Shown: piece after piece, positions 1-7,283 of the stretch
Layout: the number at the start of each line of letters is the position of its first letter
Position numbering within the stretch: position 1 is the first letter of the stretch
Assembly: GCA_020431745.1 (NCBI GenBank)
Contig: JAGQHR010000108.1
Location: 1 to 8,285 of the forward strand
Source: Candidatus Eiseniibacteriota bacterium
Lineage (GTDB): Bacteria > Eisenbacteria > RBG-16-71-46 > CAIMUX01
Direction of reading: 5' to 3'
DNA: 8,285 nt
The notes under the pieces: model-generated
Seen by the model: only the letters and a program-made list of their open reading frames with translations
Database searches by the model: none
Told to the model about the DNA's origin: nothing
Position numbers and translations under genes: made by a program

Positions 1-543
1 CGCGCCCAGACCTTTTCCAACCAGATCGACGCCGGCCGGCGCGCCTCCCGCGCTCGCGACCGGATTCCGCAAATGCTCGCCGAAGGGCATCTGGAGGACG
101 CGGAGATCGAGCTCAAGTCGCTGCGGATGGTGCGGCCCGACGATCCGGGCATCCCGGGATGGAGCGCGCAGCTCGAGCAGCTACAGGCTCAACAGCGGAG
201 CGGCTCGGACTCCGACGCGATTCAGGCGTTGCTACGGGAGTACCACGACGCGTTCTCCGATCTGGACCTCGATCGCTTTGCCGAGCTCTTCGTCGATCCG
301 GGATCCACGCGTAACGAGTACGGCCGGGCGTTTCGCGACCTCGCCTCCCAGAACATCGCGACAGTCGGAGAACCCGCGATCGAGATCGACGGCGGACGCG
401 CCACCGTGCGGATGCGGGACCATCGCCGTCAGGTCCTGAAAGTCGGTCAAACCTTCGAGTCGGACTTCGACGTGATCCTCGCGCTCCAGAAAGCGGGCGA
501 TCGCTGGAAGATCCGCTCCGCCGAGACCAAGCTTCACCAGTAG
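1..543 (+). CDS. C-terminal part of a protein with an NTF2/SnoaL-like domain (5' end outside window)
   Basis: The reading frame is open from the first base and ends at TAG 541-543, so 180 residues of a longer protein are visible. An ATG at 73 exists, but the frame continues upstream in sensible coding sequence, so I treat the gene as truncated by the window. Residues 1-70 are charged and probably helical, with a TPR-like phrase about accumulating elements (LEDAEIELKSLRMVRPDDPG). Residues about 73-180 look like an NTF2/SnoaL/DUF4440-type cone fold: an N-terminal helix (LLREYHDAFSDLDLDRFAEL), then strands ending in the typical closing DRWKIRSAE. No catalytic residues are recognised. It converges on tagF across a 46-base gap. 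In related T6SS loci the gene beside tagF often encodes a PpkA/Stk1-type Ser/Thr kinase or its phosphatase, so this could be the tail of a regulatory kinase. That is inference from context only, because no kinase motif is visible. Confidence 0.7.
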   Translation, partial: RAQTFSNQIDAGRRASRARDRIPQMLAEGHLEDAEIELKSLRMVRPDDPGIPGWSAQLEQLQAQQRSGSDSDAIQALLREYHDAFSDLDLDRFAELFVDPGSTRNEYGRAFRDLASQNIATVGEPAIEIDGGRATVRMRDHRRQVLKVGQTFESDFDVILALQKAGDRWKIRSAETKLHQ

Positions 544-589
544 CGCGCGGCGACGTGCGATCGACGTGGTCGTGCGGGCTCAGCCGGGC
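544..589. other. Short convergent intergenic region
   Basis: This 46-base gap separates the stop of the NTF2-like gene from the stop of tagF. It holds a 9-base direct repeat, CGGGCTCAG at 575-583 and again at 585-593 (the second copy runs into the tagF stop). No convincing hairpin with a U-tract is visible for either gene, so transcription may read through or end by a Rho-dependent route. Confidence 0.4.
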
Positions 590-1636
590 TCAGGCGGACG
601 CGGCCCAGTCGAGGATCGCGCGCAGAGGCGCGTTCGGTTCGTCGAGAACGGACCGCAGCGCCGGCGCCATCCGATCCTCGGGCGGACCTCCGTAGGGCCG
701 TTCCAGGTAGCTGATCGACTCCACGTCGGACGCCGGGTCGATCAGGGCGACGAACTGCGCCGTCGTGGGCGGAGAAAAGAAGAACAGCAAATGCGGGGAC
801 CCTGCGAGTCCCGCCGACTCGGTGCTCACGCTCGCTCCGGGCACGCCGGCACTGAGGCTCGTTCCCGTTGCCGGCGTCTCGCCGGCTCCCGCGTTCCAGA
901 GATAGCAGCACCCGTCGATCGAGCCGCGAAAGATCCGGGTGGTCAGGTCGAGCCAGAACGCGATCTCCATCACCGCCGGGCCCGCCGGCAGGGGAAACCG
1001 CACGCCCATGTGGACGTCGGTGGCGGCGCGTCCCCGCAGATACTCCACCGTCTCGAAGAGCGCCTGGAGGATCTGGTAGCGCCCCGGGGCGGCGGCGTCT
1101 CCCAGCACCCCGGTCCAGAGCTCCCCGTTCGTTCGGGTCTCGAGAAAGCTTCGATACTCCGCCGTTTCGTACGAGGTGTCGGGAGCCAGGTCGCAACGCA
1201 GGCTGCGGACCAGGCTCGTGAGCGCCGCGGGTTCCGTGCACGTTCGGGCCCGACCGGCGGCGTCCTCGAGCATGGCGTGGAGGCCAGCGAGCCGGAGCGC
1301 TTGCGCCGGCTCGTCGCTGCGCATCGCTTCGGAGTCCAGGACCGCGAAGACGCTGAAGGGGTGCAGACGCCCGGCAGCATCGGCACCCGGCGTCAGGTGG
1401 CCGACGAGCGAGGCGCTGCGCCGGGCGTGGCCGGACCAGACGAAACGATACGGAGGAAAGCCGAGCGCGCGTTCCTTGTATGCGCTGCCCAGCGGGGAGC
1501 GGGCCAGCGCCATCCCTTCACTGACCCAGGAGTCGAATCCACACTTGGTCAGGTCGCTTGCCCGCTCGACCAGGAACTCCCGGCTCAACGAAAGCTTTCC
1601 GAAGCATCCGAACTTGTCTACCGGAACCATGCTCAC
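590..1636 (-). CDS. tagF: T6SS accessory protein TagF, long form
   Basis: TagF family members are T6SS-associated; in Pseudomonas and Agrobacterium they repress secretion post-translationally until a kinase/FHA pathway relieves them. The product is about 348 residues. The N-terminal signature is GCFGKL at residues 10-15 (family usually GFYGKLP.rGDF), followed by FDSW, then a core including PYRFVWSG and GRLHPFSVFAVL. The C-terminal half, with RFPLPAG and FWLDLTTRIFRG, resembles the extra domain of longer TagF proteins; short versions are near 220 residues. I chose GTG 1636 because a TGAGG Shine-Dalgarno overlapping the tssM stop lies 9 bases upstream. ATG 1630, two codons later, is an alternative. 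The frame is open further up to 1774, but that part would overlap tssM and lies before the family homology. It sits 11 bases after tssM and is the last gene of the operon. Confidence 0.9.
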   Translation of the reverse strand: MSMVPVDKFGCFGKLSLSREFLVERASDLTKCGFDSWVSEGMALARSPLGSAYKERALGFPPYRFVWSGHARRSASLVGHLTPGADAAGRLHPFSVFAVLDSEAMRSDEPAQALRLAGLHAMLEDAAGRARTCTEPAALTSLVRSLRCDLAPDTSYETAEYRSFLETRTNGELWTGVLGDAAAPGRYQILQALFETVEYLRGRAATDVHMGVRFPLPAGPAVMEIAFWLDLTTRIFRGSIDGCCYLWNAGAGETPATGTSLSAGVPGASVSTESAGLAGSPHLLFFFSPPTTAQFVALIDPASDVESISYLERPYGGPPEDRMAPALRSVLDEPNAPLRAILDWAASA

Positions 1637-1645
1637 GCGGTCGGA

Positions 1646-1650
1646 CCTCA
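1646..1650 (-). promoter_or_regulatory. Shine-Dalgarno deciding the tagF start
   Basis: The minus strand reads TGAGG here; its TGA is the tssM stop codon. Spacing to GTG 1636 is 9 bases, but to ATG 1630 it is 15. This favours the GTG start and suggests that termination of tssM translation feeds ribosomes directly to tagF. Confidence 0.5.
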
Positions 1651-4600
1651 GTTCAGTGGAGACGTCGGAAGCGAGAACCGGCGGAACGTCGACTTCTCGA
1701 CGAACGGGCACTCGCCACCGTCGTGCATGGTGAGACGACAGTCGACCGCGATTTCCGCGTCCGGAAACTCCCACGTCAACGTGTAGTCGTTCCCGTCCCG
1801 TGTGACGCGGGCCTTGTCCACCAGCTCGAACCAGCTCCAGAGCGAACCTTCCTGACGGATCTCGCCCAGCCGCTGGTTGCCCTCCGTGTGCTCGATGCTG
1901 ATCGCGCAGGTGTTATCGGGAGCGCCGCTGCTCCAGGTCACGTTCATGCTGCGGTTGGAGGACCGCCGGACCAGGCTTTCTCCGTTGATGATGAGCGTCG
2001 TGCGGTCGAGGATCGGCAGGTTCTTGTCGCCCTGCGGTCCCAGGGACCGGGGGGCCATCAGCTCCACCCGGAAGGCGGTGGAAAGCCCTCCACCTTCGAT
2101 GAGCGAGCCCCGGATCGATTCCGCCGCCTTGAAGGCCGCCGCCGTATTGCTCCCCGGATTGAGCTCCGAGCTCTCCAGCACGTCGTGGTAGGCATCGAGC
2201 GCGCCGCCGGCTTTCATCAGATCCGTGATTGCCGTCACCGAAGCCGCGCCGGCTCCTTTGGTAAAGGGATACTTCCCGGCGATGCCGGAACGGTAGGGCC
2301 CGAGCACGTCCTTGTCCCACTTGGAGTCGGCTTCTCCCACCACCGCCTTGTGCTTGCCCCGTTCGAGGAGGCCTTGGGCAGCTTCGATCGGACGCAGGAG
2401 CAGCTTGTGCATGGCGTCGGTCAGCTCGTCGCCCGGGTAGGCATCGAAAAAGTCATCGAGATCCGACGAGGCCTTCCGGAAGACGGCGGGATCGAAGGTG
2501 AACTTCTCGTCCTCCGAGCACTGGGCGATCTGGTCCTCGATGTTGCTCAGGGCCTCGCGATAGTCGGAGACAGGCGCGCGATCGCCTTCGGGAGCTTCCG
2601 AGAATCCCTTGATCGGCTCGAGCGTCTTGGCGACTTCGGCGAGGTCTTTTTCGCGCATGCCGAAGTCGGCCTCCTGGCCGAGCTCCCGGAAGAGCTGGAG
2701 CAGCGGAGAGTTGCGACTGGCCTTGAGCGTCTTGAAGTCGTCGCGGGCGCCATCGCAGTTGCTGTAGGTCCGCATTCGCACCGACTCGAGGAACTCGGCC
2801 CACTCGACGGGGAAGGCTTGCGTATAGAGCTCGATCAGGTCCTCTTTCTTGGGCACCGTTTCGGCCGGCGCCTCTCCGGCGAGCGTGATGATCTGGTTGT
2901 CGGCGCTGATCACCTTGTCGACGTTGTTGAAGCGTTCGGAGACGTAGCTGTTCCAGCCGCCCTTGGTGAAGGCCGACTCGATGACCTCGTCGGTCGAGAG
3001 GATGTCCTCGCTCCCCGCGAGATGCTCGAACGTGAGGTCGGGGATCTCGCGGCTCGCTCCCGCCACGACCGCCTGGAAGAACGCGTCCGGGCTGTGTGTG
3101 CGCCGCAGACCTCGCGCCCCCGCCGCGACCTCGCGGGCCCGCTCGTCCGGCTCGCGCAGCGGCAGTCCCGCGTCGAGGAAGTCCTTGGACATGTCCTGGA
3201 ACTCGGGACGGGAATCCGGATGATCCTTCGCGTCCTCGATCCCGAACACGAAGAGCGCGTCGGTCAGGTCCTTCTCGTCCCCGATCTCGCCCTTCCGCTC
3301 CGGATAGAGCAGGAGCAGCTCGGCCCGGAGCATGCGCCGGATCTGATCCCCGTCGAGATCCTCCGGATAGGAGAGCTGATCGGCGACGTCGTCCTCGATC
3401 GGCTGGAGCACACGCTGGCGCAGCGCGTCGAGGTAGATCTCGCGGCCCGCATCGCGCACGTTGTCCGCCACCGTGAGCGGCCAGGCCCGCCAGCTCCCGG
3501 CCACTTTCTCGCGGAGCTGGTGCAACGAGTCGAGGGTCTCCACGTCGGGGGCGAGGTCTCCCGATTGTTGGTCGAACTGGGCGACCGTCTTCTGGGTGTC
3601 GGCCATGCGCGATCCGAGTCGCGCGTAGGACGAGAAGATGAGCCCGGAGATACCGAGGGCCAGCACGAGCGCGACCGCGGAGAGCGCGAGTCGGACGCGC
3701 AGCCAGCGCCGGGACCCGGAACGGCTCTGCCTCGTCAGATCCTGGTCCGTCCGGAGGATCTTGCTGAAGAGATCCCGCACGAAATACGCGTCGTCCTTTT
3801 CCTCCTGCTCTTCGACGAACGCCTCGCCGCTGCCGCCGCCGAGAATCGTCTGGATGCGTTGCACCACGGCGTCGAAGGGCGTGCCGATCTGTTTGCCGCT
3901 GGAGAAGTAGGTTCCGCGGAAGAGCGGCTGATCGACGCTGAAGGGATTCGGCTCGAATAGTGTCTCCACGAACAGGTGCAGTTTGGGACGGAGCGCGACG
4001 AACTCTTCGGGGAACATGAAGACGCGCCCCCAACCCTCGCCCCGGCCGGCGGTCGAGAGGCGACGGACCCGCAGATCGCGCAGGCGCTCGGCCATCCGAT
4101 CGAACTCCTGGAGGAAGAGCTCGGCCGGTCGGACGCGCGGATCGGGCGGCGCCGGGAAGGTCGTGCCGAAGACCTGCTGCCGCTCGACCGGCGAGAACGA
4201 GGCGAAGAAGTCGGAGAACCCGGCAATGAGGTCGCACTTCGTGAACAGCACGTAGACCGGGAAGCTGAACCCGGTGCGGGTCATGATCTCGTCGACCCGC
4301 TGGCGCAGCTCGCGCGCGTCGTTGATGATGCGATCCTCGGACTGTTCGACCAGCGTCTCCGCGCTGTAGCCCAGGATGAGTCCGTTGATCGGACTCTTCT
4401 TCCGGTGGCGCTTGAGCAGATCGAGGAAGCCGAACCACTCGCCCTCCGTTTCCGATCGATCCGCGCTCTGGGCGTACCGGCCCGCGGTGTCCAGGAGGAT
4501 CGCGTCGGTGCTGAACCACCAGTCGCAGTTGCGCGTTCCGCCCTGTCCCCTCAAACGTTTGGCCGTCGTCATCGCCGGAAAGTTGAGGCCGGAGTTCAGG

Positions 4601-5007
4601 ATCGCGGTCGTCTTTCCGATCGCGGGCGGTCCGATGATCATGTACCAGGGAATCGTGTAGAGCGCCTTCTTGCCCTGGGGTCCCTGCTTGAGGGAGGCGA
4701 TCGCCTCGTCCAAACCCTTGCGAATCTGATCCAGCTCGGCCCGGCGGGCCGGGGCGACGTCGGTGCCGCCCGCCGCCTCCATGATGCCTTCTTCAATGGC
4801 GGCCGCGTCGGCTTTCTCCTTGCGCCAACGCAGGAACAGCACCAACCCCCAGATCACCAGGATGAGCCCGATCGCGGCGAGCCACATCCAGAGCGGAATC
4901 CTCTGGAGCACGGGGAAGCGGCTCCGGGCCATGAAGATCACGACCAGGATGAGGAGGATGGGCACTCCGAAGGGGAGCAGGGTTCTCAACAAGAGCGTGA
5001 CGAACAT
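1648..5007 (-). CDS. tssM: T6SS membrane subunit TssM (IcmF family)
   Basis: TssM is the large inner-membrane subunit of the TssJLM complex; its cytoplasmic loop can bind nucleotide and its periplasmic part binds TssJ. The 1119-residue protein has two N-terminal membrane segments (about 4-26 and 40-59) and a cytoplasmic NTPase-like domain with an intact Walker A (GPPAIGKTT, 126-134), Walker B-like AILLDTAGRY (169-178) and a TKCD base-recognition-like motif (256-259). The IcmF signature FRGTYFSSG is at 363-371. A third membrane segment lies at about 436-459, followed by a long helical periplasmic region and a C-terminal beta-domain ending near CPFVEKSTFRRF. The length is typical of the family and no frameshift is seen. 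ATG 5007 is preceded by GGAGGAG at 5016-5022, well spaced. It lies 77 bases after tssL and 11 before tagF. Confidence 0.98.
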   Translation of the reverse strand: MFVTLLLRTLLPFGVPILLILVVIFMARSRFPVLQRIPLWMWLAAIGLILVIWGLVLFLRWRKEKADAAAIEEGIMEAAGGTDVAPARRAELDQIRKGLDEAIASLKQGPQGKKALYTIPWYMIIGPPAIGKTTAILNSGLNFPAMTTAKRLRGQGGTRNCDWWFSTDAILLDTAGRYAQSADRSETEGEWFGFLDLLKRHRKKSPINGLILGYSAETLVEQSEDRIINDARELRQRVDEIMTRTGFSFPVYVLFTKCDLIAGFSDFFASFSPVERQQVFGTTFPAPPDPRVRPAELFLQEFDRMAERLRDLRVRRLSTAGRGEGWGRVFMFPEEFVALRPKLHLFVETLFEPNPFSVDQPLFRGTYFSSGKQIGTPFDAVVQRIQTILGGGSGEAFVEEQEEKDDAYFVRDLFSKILRTDQDLTRQSRSGSRRWLRVRLALSAVALVLALGISGLIFSSYARLGSRMADTQKTVAQFDQQSGDLAPDVETLDSLHQLREKVAGSWRAWPLTVADNVRDAGREIYLDALRQRVLQPIEDDVADQLSYPEDLDGDQIRRMLRAELLLLYPERKGEIGDEKDLTDALFVFGIEDAKDHPDSRPEFQDMSKDFLDAGLPLREPDERAREVAAGARGLRRTHSPDAFFQAVVAGASREIPDLTFEHLAGSEDILSTDEVIESAFTKGGWNSYVSERFNNVDKVISADNQIITLAGEAPAETVPKKEDLIELYTQAFPVEWAEFLESVRMRTYSNCDGARDDFKTLKASRNSPLLQLFRELGQEADFGMREKDLAEVAKTLEPIKGFSEAPEGDRAPVSDYREALSNIEDQIAQCSEDEKFTFDPAVFRKASSDLDDFFDAYPGDELTDAMHKLLLRPIEAAQGLLERGKHKAVVGEADSKWDKDVLGPYRSGIAGKYPFTKGAGAASVTAITDLMKAGGALDAYHDVLESSELNPGSNTAAAFKAAESIRGSLIEGGGLSTAFRVELMAPRSLGPQGDKNLPILDRTTLIINGESLVRRSSNRSMNVTWSSGAPDNTCAISIEHTEGNQRLGEIRQEGSLWSWFELVDKARVTRDGNDYTLTWEFPDAEIAVDCRLTMHDGGECPFVEKSTFRRFSLPTSPLN

Positions 5008-5040
5008 TCCGTGGACTCCTCCGCTTGGCGAACCGTTGCC

Positions 5041-5070
5041 GCAGGGGCGCGCGTCCGTGGGCGCCCCCGC
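5041..5070 (-). repeat. GC-rich stem-loop in the tssL-tssM gap
   Basis: Arms 5070-5061 (GCGGGGGCGC on the minus strand) and 5050-5041 (GCGCCCCTGC) can form a 10-pair stem with one G-U pair around a 10-base loop. The pairing is complete only in the minus-strand transcript, because the plus strand would have an A-C mismatch. No U-tract follows, so it is not a classic intrinsic terminator. It ends 33 bases before the tssM start and could act in mRNA processing, stability or partial attenuation. Confidence 0.6.
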
Positions 5071-5084
5071 TCCTCACCGCGATC

Positions 5085-5780
5085 TCAGAAGTGATAGGCC
5101 CGCAAGGTGTCGACGATGTGGGCCGCGCGCCGGTCGAGCAGGCTCCAGGTCAGGAACCAGACGAAGAAGGGCAGTGCGACGCACGTCACCACGACCGCCA
5201 GCCAGGGGAAGCGGCGGAGCGGCTCGAGACGCCCCACCTTCTGGTATGCGGTGGGGGAGACCGTCGAGTCCGCCGAGGCGAGCTCGCGAGCGAGCTGATC
5301 GGTCAGATCCGCGAGCTCCTTGGGCGACTCCACCAGCTTGCCCTGGAAGCCGGCGACGAGGCAGTAGTAGAAGATCTCCAACGTTTCCGCGCGCGCCGGC
5401 ACCGATCGGCGGACCTGCGCGAGCTTGTCGTAGAAGCCGAGACCGACGAACTCGTTGTTGCAGTACCGCCGCGCCATGGAGTCGGCTTGCCACTGATCGC
5501 GCCCGGCCCAGTTCGCGAGCAGCATGGTTTCATCGAGCGTGGCCGCGAGCGCATAGCTGGCGTCGTCGAGGTCTCCGGCCGGCACGCCGCCGTCGCGCGC
5601 GTGCCGCCGGAAGTCTTCGAACGCCTGCACCACCTTGCCGTGGAGGTCGGGGTGGCGGTCGAGATCGCGGCTCTTCCGCAGTACGAAAATCATGGAAAGC
5701 ATCGGCCCGGCGGCGGCGGCGAGCTTGCCGGTCCGCGATCCGGTTCCGCGCGGTACCACCGTGGCCTGCGTGTCGCTCAT
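5085..5780 (-). CDS. tssL: T6SS membrane subunit TssL (DotU/IcmH family)
   Basis: TssL is the tail-anchored inner-membrane partner of TssM; its cytoplasmic domain contacts TssK and the baseplate. The 231-residue protein shows the DotU signature YALAATLDETMLLANW (76-91), a conserved W at 97, GFYDKL (115-120), the GFQGKL motif (144-149) and a single C-terminal membrane segment (about 192-214). Only about 17 residues follow the anchor, so there is no OmpA-like peptidoglycan-binding extension as found in longer TssL proteins. Cell-wall anchoring would have to come from another protein. ATG 5780 has a GGGAGG Shine-Dalgarno at 5790-5795. It follows tssK after a 100-base gap and precedes tssM, the usual order. 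Confidence 0.97.
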   Translation of the reverse strand: MSDTQATVVPRGTGSRTGKLAAAAGPMLSMIFVLRKSRDLDRHPDLHGKVVQAFEDFRRHARDGGVPAGDLDDASYALAATLDETMLLANWAGRDQWQADSMARRYCNNEFVGLGFYDKLAQVRRSVPARAETLEIFYYCLVAGFQGKLVESPKELADLTDQLARELASADSTVSPTAYQKVGRLEPLRRFPWLAVVVTCVALPFFVWFLTWSLLDRRAAHIVDTLRAYHF

Positions 5781-5852
5781 CTAGGGTTCCCTCCCTGTGC
5801 TCCCGGCCCGAACCGTGAGATCGTGGTCCGAGACTCCCTCGCCTCGACGCTG

Positions 5853-5880
5853 CCGCGCAACGGATGGATCCGGCGCGCGG
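5853..5880 (-). repeat. Stem-loop immediately after the tssK stop
   Basis: Directly next to the tssK TAG, the minus strand can pair CCGCGC (5880-5875) with GCGCGG (5858-5853), and after a 2x2 internal loop CGGA with TCCG, closed by a four-base loop. There is no U-tract downstream. This is a possible mRNA-stabilising or processing structure at the 3' end of tssK. The rest of the 100-base gap (5781-5852) shows only the tssL Shine-Dalgarno; I see no gene in it. Confidence 0.45.
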
Positions 5881-7254
5881 CTAACGGCCCCCTTCGATCG
5901 CGAGGAGCTCGAACTTGCAGCTCCGGAATCGTCCCGGAACCTGCATCGCCAGATTCTTCGAGTCCTTGATCGCGTCCCAGTCGTTGCCCTGGGCTGCGAG
6001 CTGGAAATAGAACGTGCCCCGGGCCCGCGGAATCACCGGCGGCGGAACCGGCAGGTGATGGAGCGGCAATCCCGGAAGGTTGAGCGCGAGTTTCTGTCCG
6101 ATGCGGTCCTGCGAGGTGACGATGAACTGCTGGATTCCCGGCAGCATCTCGCCCTCGTCGATCCCCTCACCCGAGATGGTCAAGATGAGGGCCGCGTTGG
6201 GCGCAAGCGTGCTGTCCTTGGAGAAAGCCGCGTGCCAGCGTCCCTCGCCGGCGGCCGTCAGCGGAACCACCTCGTAGCCGTGCGCGACTTCCTTGATGTC
6301 CAGGAGCTCCACCAGCATCGCCTCGAGCTGCTTGAACACGATTCCCAACGTCAGATGGTTGTACTGGGGCACCTCGCGTGGATGGAAGCGCGATGGATTG
6401 AAGGTGCAGAGCTGCCCCACCAGCGTGGCGAAGCTCTTGTAGAACTCCTCCGGATGGATGCCGGGCATCTCTCGCAGATGCGCCAGCATCGGGATGGCCT
6501 GGTTCACCTGCGCGAACTGGAGGAAGGCGCGCAGATTGGCCGGGGTGATGTCGCGAGCGTTCACGCCCGCCTCGGTGAACCGTTCGGCGAGCTGCGTCGA
6601 GCGGGCGGAGAGGCGCTCGAGGAGGCCGCGACAAAGCTTGAGGAGGTACGGAGACGCGTGCACGTTGAGGAGCGGCGGCACGAACTCGTCGATGAGCTGG
6701 AATTCGCCGGTGGCCGTGCGCTTGACCTGGGCGAGGGGGATGACCTCGTAGTTGTCGCGCAGGTCGGTCTGGAGGAGGATCTGAAGATTCTGCTCCGCGC
6801 GCTGGACGGCGCGTTCGTCGCGACCGCTGTTCTCGTCGGGGACGGTGACGGTCTTGGCCCGCAGCCGCAGCTCCTTGTTCTCCTCGGTGCTGTCTTCGTC
6901 GAGCTGGGTGTTCGGCCAGCCGCTGCGGCGAGTCGGGAGACCCAGGAAGATGTCGAAGGTGTCGGCACGGATGTCGACCGCTTCCCCAAACTCGACGCTC
7001 CGCGGCGGGGGATCGAAGTCGGGGACGCGCAGCACCGTCCCGCCGGGGAGAATCCCCCGGAAGGAGAGGAGCCGGAGCGTTCCGCGGGCCAGGAGCTCGG
7101 AATCGATTTCCGCGGAATGTACGCCCCATCCGAAAGGACGGGTGAGCGCCACCCGCTCGCTTCCCAACGCGTCCAGGAAGAGATCCCACTGTTGGAAGTG
7201 CTGGGGCGTGACGAAGAGTCCCTCGCTCCAGAGAATCCGATGAAACTGGGCCAT
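5881..7254 (-). CDS. tssK: T6SS baseplate subunit TssK
   Basis: TssK is the cytoplasmic baseplate protein that links the TssEFG wedge to the TssJLM membrane complex through its C-terminal domain. The 457-residue product starts with the family signature MAQFHRILWSEGLFVTPQHFQQWD. FRGILPGGT (65-73) corresponds to the conserved RILPDG-like turn. The middle contains the helical domain (NVHASPYLLKLCRGLLERL, HPEEFYKSFATLVGQLCTF), and the C-terminal domain includes FYFQL and the LAMQVPG segment close to the end. Length is normal (about 445 in well-studied members). ATG 7254 is chosen because homology begins exactly there and AAGGA lies at 7265-7269. The frame stays open upstream to 7785, but that part overlaps tssJ out of frame and has no TssK similarity. 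It is 29 bases after tssJ. Confidence 0.98.
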   Translation of the reverse strand: MAQFHRILWSEGLFVTPQHFQQWDLFLDALGSERVALTRPFGWGVHSAEIDSELLARGTLRLLSFRGILPGGTVLRVPDFDPPPRSVEFGEAVDIRADTFDIFLGLPTRRSGWPNTQLDEDSTEENKELRLRAKTVTVPDENSGRDERAVQRAEQNLQILLQTDLRDNYEVIPLAQVKRTATGEFQLIDEFVPPLLNVHASPYLLKLCRGLLERLSARSTQLAERFTEAGVNARDITPANLRAFLQFAQVNQAIPMLAHLREMPGIHPEEFYKSFATLVGQLCTFNPSRFHPREVPQYNHLTLGIVFKQLEAMLVELLDIKEVAHGYEVVPLTAAGEGRWHAAFSKDSTLAPNAALILTISGEGIDEGEMLPGIQQFIVTSQDRIGQKLALNLPGLPLHHLPVPPPVIPRARGTFYFQLAAQGNDWDAIKDSKNLAMQVPGRFRSCKFELLAIEGGR

Positions 7255-7283
7255 GCTGCGCGTTTCCTTGCTGGTTCGACTCG

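Noticed and set aside
544..589. Bidirectional terminator between the convergent genes
   Set aside because: Only a short direct repeat and small imperfect inverted repeats are present; there is no stable stem with a T-tract on either side.
1637..1774. N-terminal extension of tagF to 1774
   Set aside because: It would overlap the conserved end of TssM by more than 120 bases, and TagF homology begins only just after the GTG/ATG at 1636/1630.
1558..3960. 800-codon open frame on the plus strand, antisense to tssM
   Set aside because: It mirrors tssM codons in a high-GC genome where stops are rare. The translation is rich in Arg, Glu, Leu and His without any recognisable domain, and it overlaps the well-supported TssM frame.
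2453..4519. 688-codon minus-strand frame inside tssM
   Set aside because: It is a +1/+2 shadow of TssM dominated by Arg, Pro, Gly and Ala. TssM itself is uninterrupted, so no frameshift needs explaining.
5041..5070. Rho-independent terminator between tssL and tssM
   Set aside because: The stem is strong but is followed by mixed sequence rather than a run of U, and tssM lies on the same strand just downstream with its own Shine-Dalgarno. It is kept as a stem-loop instead.
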